35,623 bases of DNA from an uncultured Bacteroidales bacterium (GCA_902772585.1 CACYBB010000027.1:1-35623); one strand, 5' to 3'; positions 23,701-32,480 are shown, counted from the first letter of the stretch. Made by a program: numbers and translations. Notes: generated by a model not told the origin, from the letters alone.

Positions 23701-25566
23701 ATGAAACATATCTTATTATCACTATTCGCTATTGTTACCACCATCAGCGTCCATGCTGAGGATGGTCACCAATTATGGCTGCGCTACCAACCCGTCAACA
23801 AGGCAAAGGTTCTCTGTGACAGCAAGTCAGCCACCATCCAGATTGCCAAGCAGGAGTTGGAAACCTATTATAATGGTGCACAGATAGCCTTGAAACTCGA
23901 TGCCACGATGCCTGATGATGACGGCTATCGCTTCGATGGTTCAACGCTTAGCGCCCGTCGCGAGGCTGGTCTGCTCTATGGTACCTATGCCCTGTTGCGA
24001 GGCGACATGAATATGGAGTCGCATCCTGCCTACGACCTACGCCTGCTGAACCATTGGGACAATCTCGATGGCAGCATCGAGCGTGGCTATGCGGGTGAGA
24101 GCATCTTCTGGAAAATTGAAAACGCTCAACTTTCAACGTTCAACGCTCAACTAATAGAGGAATATGCTCGTGCCAACGCTTCCATCGGTATCAACGGTAC
24201 TGTTCTGAACAACGTCAATGCATCGCCCAAAATGCTGACAACTCCTTATCTGAAGGAGGTCAAGAAGATTGCCGACATCCTCCGCCCCTATCATATCAAG
24301 GTGTATCTGTCCATCAACTTCGCCACACCAATGGCATTGGGCGACACCAAGACGGCAGACCCCCTGGATAAGAGCGTGGCTAAGTGGTGGCAGAAGAAAG
24401 CCAAGGAAATCTATAAGCTCATTCCTGACTTTGGTGGTTTCCTGGTCAAGGCAAACAGTGAGGGACAGCCTGGTCCTGGCGACTACAAGCGTACTCATGC
24501 CGATGGTGCCAACATGCTGGCTGATGCCTTGAAGCCTTACAAGGGTATCGTCATGTGGCGTTGCTTCGTCTATGGTGCCAACCACAAGGGTGAGGACCGT
24601 GTAAAGCAGGCTGTATCAGAGTTCAAGCCTTTGGATGGTCAGTTCCGCGACAATGTCATCCTGCAGACCAAGAACGGTCCGTTGGACTTCCAGCCTCGTG
24701 AACCATACAGTCCTATCTTCGACCAGATCAAGCAGACCCCCAATATGGTGGAGTTGCAGATTACTCAGGAGTACCTGGGACAGTCGCGCCACCTTGTCTA
24801 TCTTGCTCCCATGTGGCAGGAGTTCTTCTCGCAGGTCAATCCCAAACAGTTGAGGGGTATTGCTGGTGTCGCCAATATCGGACTCGACAAGAACTGGTGT
24901 GGTCACCACTTCTCGCAAGCCAACTGGTATGCCTTCGGTCGATTGGCTTGGAACCCCATGTTGCCCAGCGACAAGATTGCCCGCGAGTGGTTGCAACAGA
25001 CGTTCACCCGTGATCCGCAGTTTGTCAACACGATGGCACAGGTCATGGCAGAGAGTCGTGAGGCATGCGTAGACTATATGATGCCACTGGGCTTGCACCA
25101 CATCTTCAAGTTCGACCACCACTATGGTCCTGAGCCTGATGGCTTCATCAAGAGCTATCCGCTGGAGTGGTGTCCTGTCTATTACCACAAGGCCGACAAG
25201 CAAGGAGTAGGCTTCGAGCGTTCCAGCAAGGGTACGGATGCCGTCAGCCAGTATCGTAAGGAACTCGCACGAACCTATGACAATATCCTGACGTGTCCTG
25301 AAAACCTGCTGCTGTGGTTCCACCATGTGCCTTGGACCTACAAGATGAAGGACGGCTCAACGCTGTGGGAGTCGCTACAGTTCCACTACAACCGTGGCGT
25401 CATCACCGTTGAGACGCACCATAACATCTGGCACAACAAGATGCGTCACTACATTGACGAACAGCGCTGGCGTGAGGTCGACGACCGACTGCACCATCAG
25501 GTGGAGAATGCCCGTGAGTGGCGCGACACCTGTCTTAAGTATTTCGGACAATTTGCTAACGAATAA
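23701..25566 (+). CDS. GH67 alpha-glucuronidase
   Basis: 621 residues, signal peptide to about VHAE. GH67 enzymes release (4-O-methyl)glucuronic acid from the end of xylo-oligosaccharides. The N-terminal beta domain is followed by the barrel with YARANASIGINGTVLNNVNA; the catalytic residues known from Cellvibrio GlcA67A map to E254 (KANSEGQPG), D329 (GPLDFQPREP) and E357 (ITQEYLG). Between SIFW and YARANAS lies a seven-residue repeat (NAQLSTF, NAQL) encoded by an exact 10-base direct repeat at 21-base spacing (24121-24130 and 24142-24151). It lies between the GH3 and GH97 genes in one operon. Confidence 0.95.
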   Translation: MKHILLSLFAIVTTISVHAEDGHQLWLRYQPVNKAKVLCDSKSATIQIAKQELETYYNGAQIALKLDATMPDDDGYRFDGSTLSARREAGLLYGTYALLRGDMNMESHPAYDLRLLNHWDNLDGSIERGYAGESIFWKIENAQLSTFNAQLIEEYARANASIGINGTVLNNVNASPKMLTTPYLKEVKKIADILRPYHIKVYLSINFATPMALGDTKTADPLDKSVAKWWQKKAKEIYKLIPDFGGFLVKANSEGQPGPGDYKRTHADGANMLADALKPYKGIVMWRCFVYGANHKGEDRVKQAVSEFKPLDGQFRDNVILQTKNGPLDFQPREPYSPIFDQIKQTPNMVELQITQEYLGQSRHLVYLAPMWQEFFSQVNPKQLRGIAGVANIGLDKNWCGHHFSQANWYAFGRLAWNPMLPSDKIAREWLQQTFTRDPQFVNTMAQVMAESREACVDYMMPLGLHHIFKFDHHYGPEPDGFIKSYPLEWCPVYYHKADKQGVGFERSSKGTDAVSQYRKELARTYDNILTCPENLLLWFHHVPWTYKMKDGSTLWESLQFHYNRGVITVETHHNIWHNKMRHYIDEQRWREVDDRLHHQVENAREWRDTCLKYFGQFANE

Positions 25567-25573
25567 ATAGAAG

Positions 25574-27529
25574 ATGATGAGAAAGCTTTTAGCCATTAGC
25601 CTTTGGCTTTTGGCACTGACTATTAGTGGAAAAGATATCAATATCAAGTCACCCGATGGCAAACTGGTGGTGACCATCGATGACGAACAGGGACTGCTGA
25701 ACTATCGCGTCAGTTATATGGGACAGACCATGCTGAAACCCTCAGCACTGGGACTGAAGGCTGACATCGGCGATTTTACGCGTGGACTGACCTTCAAGGA
25801 GATGAAGGAGAGCAACATCGACAAGACGTACACGATGACACGCACCAAGGCATCGTCGGCACACTATGTGGCTCATCAGGCTGACCTTACCTATACCAAC
25901 AGCCAGGGTTTGCCTATCACCATCACTTTCTGTGTGTCCAACAACGATATTGCCTATCGCTATTCGTTACAACCCAAGGGCGAGAGCCGTCTGTCGGCAG
26001 TCATCTATAACGAGACCTCTGCTTTCAACTTCCCTGAGGCCACGACGACATTCCTGACACCACAGAGTCTGCCGATGGTGGGTTGGCAACGCACCAAACC
26101 TTCCTACGAGGAGGACTACAAGGCAGACAGACCCCTGACGGAACGTTCCGCTTTTGGCGAGGGCTTCACCTTCCCCTGTCTGTTCAAGGTCCCTGCGGGT
26201 TGGGTACTCGTCAGCGAGACGGGTGTGGGTTCCAACTACTGTGCCAGTCACCTGAGCGACTATGAGGCTGGTCGTGGCTATACCGTCGCCTACCCTAATA
26301 TCGGTGAGATGAATGGCTTGGGCTCTCCCTGGGCAGGTATTCCCCTGCCAGGCTGCACTCCTTGGCGCACCATCACGGTGGGTACGACGCTGAAGCCTAT
26401 TGTCGAGACCACCATCCCCTATGATGTCGTTGACCCGCTCTATGAACCCACTCAGGACTATAAGCCTGGTCGCTATACGTGGAGTTGGCTCATCTGGCAG
26501 GACGAGAGTGTGAACTACGACGACCAGGTGAAGATGATTGATGTATCGGCAAAGATGGGCTTTGAATACGTGCTGGTGGACAACTGGTGGGACAAACAGA
26601 TTGGGCGCGACCGCATTGTCGAACTGAACCGCTATGCCAACAGCAAGGGCGTCAAGTTGCTTCTGTGGTACAACAGCAACGGCTACGCCAACGACGCCCC
26701 ACAAACACCCAAGCACTGCATGAATACTGCCTTGGCTCGCAATCGCGAGATGGCGTGGTTACAAAAGTTGGGCATCGCTGGCATCAAGGTCGACTTCCTG
26801 GGCTCTGACAAGCAAGAGTCGATGAAACTCTATGAGGACATTCTGGCTGATGCCAACCGCTATGGCTTGCAGGTGGTGTTCCACGGCTGCACCATTCCGC
26901 GTGGCTGGGAACGCATGTATCCCAACTATGTCGCCTCTGAGGCTACGCTGGCGTCAGAGAATATCATGTTCAGCGAATATCACGCCAAGCAGGAGGGCTT
27001 CGAACTCACCATGCACCCCTTTGCACGCAATGCCATAGGCTCGTTCGACTGGGGTGGCATCATCCTGAACCACCACATCAGTCGCGACAACAAGAGTCGC
27101 CATCGTCGCTATACAACGGATATCTTTGAACTGGCCAGCGGTATCGTCCTGCAGACCAGCGTCAACTGTGTGGCCATGTATCCCAATAACCTGCAGGATG
27201 TGCCACAGTTCGAACTCGACTTCCTGCGTCAGTTGCCTACCAGCTGGGATGAAGTACGCTTCCTGGAGGGCTATCCCACGAAGTATGTGGTGCTGGCTCG
27301 TCGTACGGGTAACAAATGGTATATTGCTGGCATGAACGGTACCCAGCAGGTGAAGACCCTCCAACTGTCTCTCCCCATGTTTGCAGGCCAGACGGTACAG
27401 TGCTACATGGACCAGCCTGGCAAGAGGGGTGCTCCCAGCACACCCGTGCTGAAGACGCTGAAAGTGGATAAGAAAGGTATAGCAAAAGTTGCTATGCAAC
27501 CCATGGGTGGACTGATTATTACTCGCTGA
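25574..27529 (+). CDS. GH97 glycosidase, probably retaining alpha-galactosidase type
   Basis: 651 residues; signal peptide of about 19 residues. GH97 N-terminal beta-sandwich, barrel (RYTWSWLIWQDESVNY, VLVDNWWD) and C-terminal sheet are all present. The GIKVDF motif gives D407 at the position of the nucleophile of retaining GH97 enzymes such as BtGH97b alpha-galactosidase; inverting members use glutamates instead. Start may be 25574 or 25577. It follows GH67 by 7 bases. The stop overlaps the end of the opposing rnhB gene by 11 bases, so no terminator separates them. Confidence 0.92.
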   Translation: MMRKLLAISLWLLALTISGKDINIKSPDGKLVVTIDDEQGLLNYRVSYMGQTMLKPSALGLKADIGDFTRGLTFKEMKESNIDKTYTMTRTKASSAHYVAHQADLTYTNSQGLPITITFCVSNNDIAYRYSLQPKGESRLSAVIYNETSAFNFPEATTTFLTPQSLPMVGWQRTKPSYEEDYKADRPLTERSAFGEGFTFPCLFKVPAGWVLVSETGVGSNYCASHLSDYEAGRGYTVAYPNIGEMNGLGSPWAGIPLPGCTPWRTITVGTTLKPIVETTIPYDVVDPLYEPTQDYKPGRYTWSWLIWQDESVNYDDQVKMIDVSAKMGFEYVLVDNWWDKQIGRDRIVELNRYANSKGVKLLLWYNSNGYANDAPQTPKHCMNTALARNREMAWLQKLGIAGIKVDFLGSDKQESMKLYEDILADANRYGLQVVFHGCTIPRGWERMYPNYVASEATLASENIMFSEYHAKQEGFELTMHPFARNAIGSFDWGGIILNHHISRDNKSRHRRYTTDIFELASGIVLQTSVNCVAMYPNNLQDVPQFELDFLRQLPTSWDEVRFLEGYPTKYVVLARRTGNKWYIAGMNGTQQVKTLQLSLPMFAGQTVQCYMDQPGKRGAPSTPVLKTLKVDKKGIAKVAMQPMGGLIITR

Positions 27530-28172
27530 ATTCTAACGACAGCTGGCCATCGCCCAGCATGTTAAACGATTTACGGTGGTATGGCGTAATGCCATACTGC
27601 CGTATTGCTTCTCTGTGCTTCTTGGTGGGATAGCCCTTGTTCGACAGCCAGTCATATTGCGGATATTCCTTGGCCAACTCATCCATATAGTCGTCACGAT
27701 AGGTCTTGGCAAGGATGGAAGCTGCAGCAATGGAGAGGTACTTGCCATCACCCTTGACAATGGTGGTGTGGGGAATGGTTATTGGTTCACGGTTATTGGT
27801 TATTGGTTCACGGTACGGTTTGAAGCGGTTACCATCAACGATGATAGCCTCAGGGCGTACTGTCAACTGGTCGAGGGCACGATGCATGGCGAGTATCGAG
27901 GCATTGAGGATGTTGATACGGTCTATCTCCTCAGGAGTGACGATACCTACGGCCCAGGCTACGGCATCACGCTGAATAATCTCACGCAACTGCTTACGAC
28001 GCTTGTCAGTCAACTGCTTGGAGTCGTTGAGCTCGTCGTTCTGATAGTCTTCTGGAAAGATGACGGCAGCAGCATACACGCTGCCTGCCAGACAACCACG
28101 ACCAGCCTCATCACAGCCAGCCTCAACCTTTCCTGTATAATAATGACTTGCTAACATTTTCTTACGCAGCAC
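27519..28172 (-). CDS. rnhB: Ribonuclease HII
   Basis: 217 residues; cuts RNA of RNA-DNA hybrids and single ribonucleotides in DNA. The family motif AGCDEAGRGCLAGSV with the catalytic Asp-Glu is at about 18-32, the third acidic residue is in VDGNRFK near 113, and DGKYLSIAAASILAKTYRD and YPTKKHREAI follow. The true start may be M7 (28154). Residues about 121-133 form a REPITNN-REPIT repeat absent from relatives, encoded by a direct repeat. It overlaps the CPBP gene by 11 bases at its start and GH97 by 11 bases at its end. Confidence 0.95.
   Translation of the reverse strand: MLRKKMLASHYYTGKVEAGCDEAGRGCLAGSVYAAAVIFPEDYQNDELNDSKQLTDKRRKQLREIIQRDAVAWAVGIVTPEEIDRINILNASILAMHRALDQLTVRPEAIIVDGNRFKPYREPITNNREPITIPHTTIVKGDGKYLSIAAASILAKTYRDDYMDELAKEYPQYDWLSNKGYPTKKHREAIRQYGITPYHRKSFNMLGDGQLSLEFSE
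27777..27813. repeat. In-frame direct repeat in rnhB
   Basis: A 16-bp word (GGTTATTGGTTCACGG on the plus strand) occurs at 27777-27792 and exactly again at 27798-27813, 21 bases apart. The spacing keeps frame, giving a seven-residue protein repeat in the loop between VDGNRFKPY and HTTIVKGDGKY. Confidence 0.9.
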
Positions 28173-28929
28173 GACGCATCCAAAGGTTTAACTGGAAGAG
28201 AGCTGGCAACAGGATAAGCAGCGAGAAGCCCAATGCCATATAGACGTGCAACTCAGAACCTCTGAACAGATCTATGAGTTTCATGTCTGGGTCTGGATAG
28301 AAGGCAAACATCACGAAGGCAATGCTGTTGTTCGCCCAGTGGTAAGCAACACCTGGCAGGATAGACCCTGTGCGCCAGTACATCCAACCTAACAAGAGTC
28401 CTATGAGGAAAGCATGCGGCATCTGGGCTGGGTTCATGTGGATGAGGGCAAACATCAGGGCAGAGATGGTGATAGCTGTCCACACACCCAACTTTTCCGA
28501 CTTCAGCAGCTCTTTCAGGATAGCGCCACGCATCACAATCTCTTCGCCCAGCGGTGCCAGCAGACCTATCACCAGATAGCCCCACGGCGTACCCAAAATG
28601 GTGTCAAACTCCTGCTCTGCAAAGTTGGGCAACTCAGGCATCTGTTCCTGTATCCAGATGGAAGGGACGAGTGCTCCCATAGCAGCCACGACGCTCCAGG
28701 CAAGTACCATCCAGGGACGTGTGCGCAACCATTTGGGCGACAGTTCGGCATAGCGTGCCCAGAGGAAGATGACGATGGTGATAACACCCACCACACCTGT
28801 TGTAGTGATGAGCATGGCTGCCGTCTTGTCGCTATTGCCTGTAATCACGGCCCACAGGGTGGTGATAATGCCTCCACCCACAAGTTGTAGACCAATAAAG
28901 ATGAGTAGATAACTAAGTGCTTTCTTCAT
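28162..28929 (-). CDS. CPBP family intramembrane metalloprotease
   Basis: 255 residues with about six to eight hydrophobic helices. The three motifs of the CAAX protease/bacteriocin-processing (Rce1-like) family are present: EEIVMRG (E129, E130, R134), FALIH (F160, H164) and HWANN (H197, N201). Such proteins are inner-membrane glutamic-type or metal-dependent peptidases with varied and mostly unknown substrates. It overlaps ribF by 4 bases (ATGA) and rnhB by 11, so it is part of one transcript; the neighbours give no clue to the substrate. Confidence 0.92.
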   Translation of the reverse strand: MKKALSYLLIFIGLQLVGGGIITTLWAVITGNSDKTAAMLITTTGVVGVITIVIFLWARYAELSPKWLRTRPWMVLAWSVVAAMGALVPSIWIQEQMPELPNFAEQEFDTILGTPWGYLVIGLLAPLGEEIVMRGAILKELLKSEKLGVWTAITISALMFALIHMNPAQMPHAFLIGLLLGWMYWRTGSILPGVAYHWANNSIAFVMFAFYPDPDMKLIDLFRGSELHVYMALGFSLLILLPALFQLNLWMRRAA

Positions 28930-29801
28930 GCTAATATCCTTTCTGCCTCAATGGCGTCTTGTCGTAGTTGTTCCTTCAGTGCTTCTATGCTGTCAAAGCG
29001 CTGCTCGCCACGCAGTCGTTCAACGAAGGCGACCTGCAGCTGTTGTCCGTAGAGGTTTTCCTTCAGTCTGAACACGTTGACCTCCAAGGTCTGGTGCTGT
29101 CCGTCAAAGGTGGGACGCGTTCCGATATTCATCATACCGTGCTTCCACTCCACGCTGTTCTCCATCCTGATCTTCACCGCATAAACACCTGCAGCAGGAA
29201 CCAACTGGCACTGATCGACGAGCACAAGGTTTGCAGTAGGATAACCCAGTTTCGTGCCAATATGCTCACCATGTTCCACACTGCCCAGTATCGTATAGGG
29301 ATTCTCCAGCAGTTCGTTGGCTTGATGGATGTCACCATCGCTGACCAACTGACGGATGATGCTACTGCTAATCTCACCCTCCTGGGGCAGTTGCAGCACC
29401 TCGATGCCTAACTCCTGACCATAGCGCACATAGTCGTCAAAGCCCTCCGTGCGGTTATGACCAAAGCGGTTGTCATAGCCTGTCAGCAACACCTTCACAT
29501 TCAGTCTATCGCGCAACTCCCGCTCCATAAACTCACGGGCCGTCATCTGTTTCAGGGCATCGTTGAATGTCAGCACCTCAATACGGTCTATGCCCGTCTT
29601 CGTCAGCAGCAGTCGTTTCTGGTCGAGGGGAGTCAGCGTCTGTGGACCGCTCTTGTCGAAGGTGATAGCCATCGACTGCAGACCACGCTGACGGGCTTCA
29701 TCGGCAACGTGCTGAAGGACGAACTGATGGCCGCGATGCACACCATCAAACATCCCTATCGTGGCAACATATCCTACTTCTTGCATAGACGCTGAATCCA
29801 T
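28926..29801 (-). CDS. ribF: Riboflavin kinase / FMN adenylyltransferase
   Basis: 291 residues; bifunctional enzyme making FMN and then FAD from riboflavin. The N-terminal adenylyltransferase domain has GMFDGVHRGH at about 16-25 and ISSSIIRQLV near 145; the C-terminal kinase domain has GTKLGYPTAN near 183-192, MNIGTRPTFDG and VFRLKENLYGQ. Start is either M1 (29801) or M6 (29786); either way it overlaps the 3' end of the ATPase gene (by 28 or 13 bases). Confidence 0.95.
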   Translation of the reverse strand: MDSASMQEVGYVATIGMFDGVHRGHQFVLQHVADEARQRGLQSMAITFDKSGPQTLTPLDQKRLLLTKTGIDRIEVLTFNDALKQMTAREFMERELRDRLNVKVLLTGYDNRFGHNRTEGFDDYVRYGQELGIEVLQLPQEGEISSSIIRQLVSDGDIHQANELLENPYTILGSVEHGEHIGTKLGYPTANLVLVDQCQLVPAAGVYAVKIRMENSVEWKHGMMNIGTRPTFDGQHQTLEVNVFRLKENLYGQQLQVAFVERLRGEQRFDSIEALKEQLRQDAIEAERILA

Positions 29802-32314
29802 CTGTAAATCTCACCAACCCACAGCACCAGTGACGTGCCTACAATAATCGCAGCCCATGTCTGCCATGATAGCGGTACGGTGCGGAACATCTTGCCGCCG
29901 AAGGTAACTATGAGCCATTGGCCAACAAGTACGAAGAGCAGTACGAAGACGAAGCCCTCGCAAGCCCACAAACGACGGAAAGCCGAATGACAACTGCCCA
30001 GCACACGGGCATTGAAGAGGTTCCACCACTGCAACATCACGAAGATGGTGAAGAAAACCGTCAGTTTTATATCATCCATTCCCGCTCCTTGCTCAAAATG
30101 CCACAGCAGGGCAAAGGTGGCAATGAAGAACAATCCACCAATGGTCAGAATACCTTGCATCATCGGTTTGGTAATGATGAACGCATCGCTGCTACGTGGC
30201 TTCTCCTCCATCACCTCACGAGAAGGTGGCAGAGAGGCCAATGCCATCGCTGCAAAGGTGTCCATAATCAGGTTCACCCACAATATCTGGGTAATCGTCA
30301 GTGGCATCTCCGTACCGATGAAGGCACCAAAGAGTACCAACAACAAGGCCGCAACATTGACTATCAACTGGAAGAAGACGAAGCGCTGGATGTTCTTATA
30401 CAGCGAACGACCCCACATCACAGCATGTACAATGCTGTTGAACGAGTCGTCAATCAGCGTGATGTCGCTGGCTTGCTTGGCAACACTCGTCCCAGAACCC
30501 AGTGAGAGTCCCACATGGGCACGGTTCAGGGCTGGTGCATCGTTGGTACCATCGCCTGTCACAGCGACCACCTCGCCTTGTTGTTGCAGCAGACTGACCA
30601 GACGCTGCTTGTCGGTAGGACGGGCTCGCGACATCACCTTCAACTCCTTGATGCGCTCCAAAGCCTCTTCATCACTCAGTGCAGCAAACTCAGCACCAGT
30701 GATACAATTCTCTTTGCTGGGATTGAGCCCACATTGTCTCGCTATCTCCATCGCAGTGGCTACGGTATCGCCTGTGACAATCTTCACATCGATACCTGCC
30801 ATATGACACTGACGGATGGCACCAGGCACCTCCTGTCGCAACGGGTCACTGATGGCAAAGAGGGCCAGCAGTTGGTTGTTTTCCGCTACAGCCAGCGTAC
30901 GCATAGCGTGGTTCTGCCATTCCAGCAGTTGCTGCTCCAGTTCGCTTCGCTCGTCGTCCGTCATGGTGCAACGGGCCATGATAACCTCTGGTGCACCTTT
31001 TATATAAATAGCGTCGCCAACGGTTGTCGACATGTATTTGCGTTCGGTCGAGAAGGGTTCACGGGCTGTGATGGGGTTCTCCTCACGCAACTGTTGGTAG
31101 TCCACACCCTGCTCCATCATCCATCTCAGCAATGCCTGCTCCGTGGGATTACCCACATCGTGCGTTGCCGTCGTATTCAGCGCAATAGCCTTGAAGAGGG
31201 CTGATGGTTGAGGGCTGAGGGCTGAGTCTCTTCCCTCTGCCTTCTTCCTTCTTACATCACTTACCGTCATCCTATTCTCCGTCAACGTACCCGTCTTATC
31301 TGTACAGATAACGGTGACGGCACCCATGGTCTCTGAGGCCTGTAGTTTACGCACCAGGTTGTTCGATTTCAGCATCCTGCGCATATTCAGCGCCAATGCC
31401 AGCGTGACAGCCATTGGCAGGCCCTCTGGTACAGCCATCACGATCAGTGTGACTGCCATCATAAAGTAGCGCAACACGACTTCAGCCATAGCCAGATAGT
31501 CGGTAGTGTGCCACAGCTCGTTGGTCAGCAGGTCGTGGATAAGGAAGGCAAGGAAGGCAGCAATAGACAAGCCGGCACCCACCTTGCTAATCAACTTTGC
31601 CAGACGGTCCAACTGGATGTTCAGGGGCGTCTTCACACCCGTCAGTTCCGTAGCCTGTCGTGCCACATGACCTATCTCCGTCTCGTCACCAACGGCAGAA
31701 ACCACATAGCGTCCTGTACCACCCATCACCATCGATGAGCGCAACAGCATATCCTTCGGATAGGCCTCCTCCCCTCTTACATCTTCCGTCTTACATCTTC
31801 CATCATCCTTCTTCCCTCTTACTTCCTTATTCGTCATCGTCTCGCCCGTCAGACTCGACTCATCGACCTGCAGGTCGGTAGCCTCAAAGAGGTGTCCGTC
31901 GGCAGGCACCTCGTCGCCTGTCTCCACAATGACCACATCGCCTACCACCACCTCTCTGCGTGGTATCTCTACGATCTTTCCTTCACGCAGCACCTTCACA
32001 GGTTGCTCCTCGCCCAACTGGGTCAGGACATCAAACTTGCGGGCAGCATCGCGCTCAAAGAAGAAACCTACGGTAGTGGCCAGAATAATGGCAAAGATGA
32101 TACCTATTGTCTCTATAAAGTCCTGCTTGACAAAAGCCAATACCAGCGAGACGATAGCGGCAACCAGCAGAATGCGAATCATCGGGTCTTGATACTTCTC
32201 CAGATACAGGTGCCACATCGATTGCCTCTTAGGTGGTGTCAATACATTCTCACCATGTTCGAGGCGACTTTTCTCAACCTCTATTATAGTTAATCCTAGT
32301 CTATTTACTTCCAT
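29774..32314 (-). CDS. Calcium-type P-type ATPase (PMCA-like, IIB)
   Basis: 846 residues. ATP-driven cation pump, most like the type IIB calcium ATPases. Membrane helix 4 has VPEGLPMAV (ion site), the phosphorylated Asp is D339 in ICTDKTGTLTE, and TGD and VAVTGDGTNDAPAL hinge motifs follow; the four C-terminal helices are present. Two stretches are foreign to the family: about residues 165-186 (charged, VRGKKDD...EDVRGEE) after the DESSLTGE loop, and about 354-374 (RRKKAEGRD...PQPSAL) after TENRMTV. Both are encoded by short direct repeats. It starts a minus-strand operon with ribF, CPBP and rnhB and has two candidate promoters. Confidence 0.93.
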   Translation of the reverse strand: MEVNRLGLTIIEVEKSRLEHGENVLTPPKRQSMWHLYLEKYQDPMIRILLVAAIVSLVLAFVKQDFIETIGIIFAIILATTVGFFFERDAARKFDVLTQLGEEQPVKVLREGKIVEIPRREVVVGDVVIVETGDEVPADGHLFEATDLQVDESSLTGETMTNKEVRGKKDDGRCKTEDVRGEEAYPKDMLLRSSMVMGGTGRYVVSAVGDETEIGHVARQATELTGVKTPLNIQLDRLAKLISKVGAGLSIAAFLAFLIHDLLTNELWHTTDYLAMAEVVLRYFMMAVTLIVMAVPEGLPMAVTLALALNMRRMLKSNNLVRKLQASETMGAVTVICTDKTGTLTENRMTVSDVRRKKAEGRDSALSPQPSALFKAIALNTTATHDVGNPTEQALLRWMMEQGVDYQQLREENPITAREPFSTERKYMSTTVGDAIYIKGAPEVIMARCTMTDDERSELEQQLLEWQNHAMRTLAVAENNQLLALFAISDPLRQEVPGAIRQCHMAGIDVKIVTGDTVATAMEIARQCGLNPSKENCITGAEFAALSDEEALERIKELKVMSRARPTDKQRLVSLLQQQGEVVAVTGDGTNDAPALNRAHVGLSLGSGTSVAKQASDITLIDDSFNSIVHAVMWGRSLYKNIQRFVFFQLIVNVAALLLVLFGAFIGTEMPLTITQILWVNLIMDTFAAMALASLPPSREVMEEKPRSSDAFIITKPMMQGILTIGGLFFIATFALLWHFEQGAGMDDIKLTVFFTIFVMLQWWNLFNARVLGSCHSAFRRLWACEGFVFVLLFVLVGQWLIVTFGGKMFRTVPLSWQTWAAIIVGTSLVLWVGEIYRWIQRLCKK
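31196..31255. repeat. In-frame repeat insert 2 in P-type ATPase gene
   Basis: GAGGGCTGA occurs at 31196-31204 and 31210-31218 with a further GGGCTGA directly after, then CTTCTTCCTTCTTAC at 31241-31255. The last word differs by one base from 31808-31822 in the other insert of the same gene. Encodes about residues 354-374. Confidence 0.75.
31772..31822. repeat. In-frame repeat insert 1 in P-type ATPase gene
   Basis: TCTTACATCTTCC is present at 31775-31787 and exactly again at 31789-31801; CTTCTTCCCTCTTAC follows at 31808-31822. Encodes about residues 165-183, in the loop between DESSLTGET and the conserved MLLRSSMVMGGTG. Confidence 0.8.
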
Positions 32315-32334
32315 AATTGAGTGATAATTGGGTG

Positions 32335-32365
32335 CAAAGGTACGATTAAGTAAGCAAAAAGCAAA
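32335..32365 (-). promoter_or_regulatory. Proximal promoter of the P-type ATPase operon
   Basis: Minus-strand TACCTTTG (plus CAAAGGTA at 32335-32342) with TTTG (plus CAAA at 32362-32365) 19 bases upstream. The predicted transcript starts only about 15 bases before the ATG. Confidence 0.65.
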
Positions 32366-32404
32366 AGAAAAACTCGTTTTCTTTTATTTTTTCGAGCGAA
32401 AGTA

Positions 32405-32450
32405 CCTTGATCAAGGGTCAAAGTTACAATAAAATGTTAAAAACAACAAA
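32405..32450 (-). promoter_or_regulatory. Distal promoter with CCTTGATCAAGG palindrome
   Basis: Minus-strand TAACTTTG (plus CAAAGTTA at 32419-32426) and TTTG (plus CAAA at 32447-32450) are 20 bases apart. A perfect 12-bp palindrome CCTTGATCAAGG at 32405-32416 covers the expected start site, where a repressor could sit. Confidence 0.5.
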
Positions 32451-32452
32451 TT

Positions 32453-32480
32453 CTTTAATCTTTAATCTTTAATCTTTAAT
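32453..32480. repeat. CTTTAAT x4 microsatellite
   Basis: Four perfect tandem copies of the 7-mer CTTTAAT lie just upstream of the -7 element of the tRNA promoter and occupy its -33 region. Confidence 0.95.
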
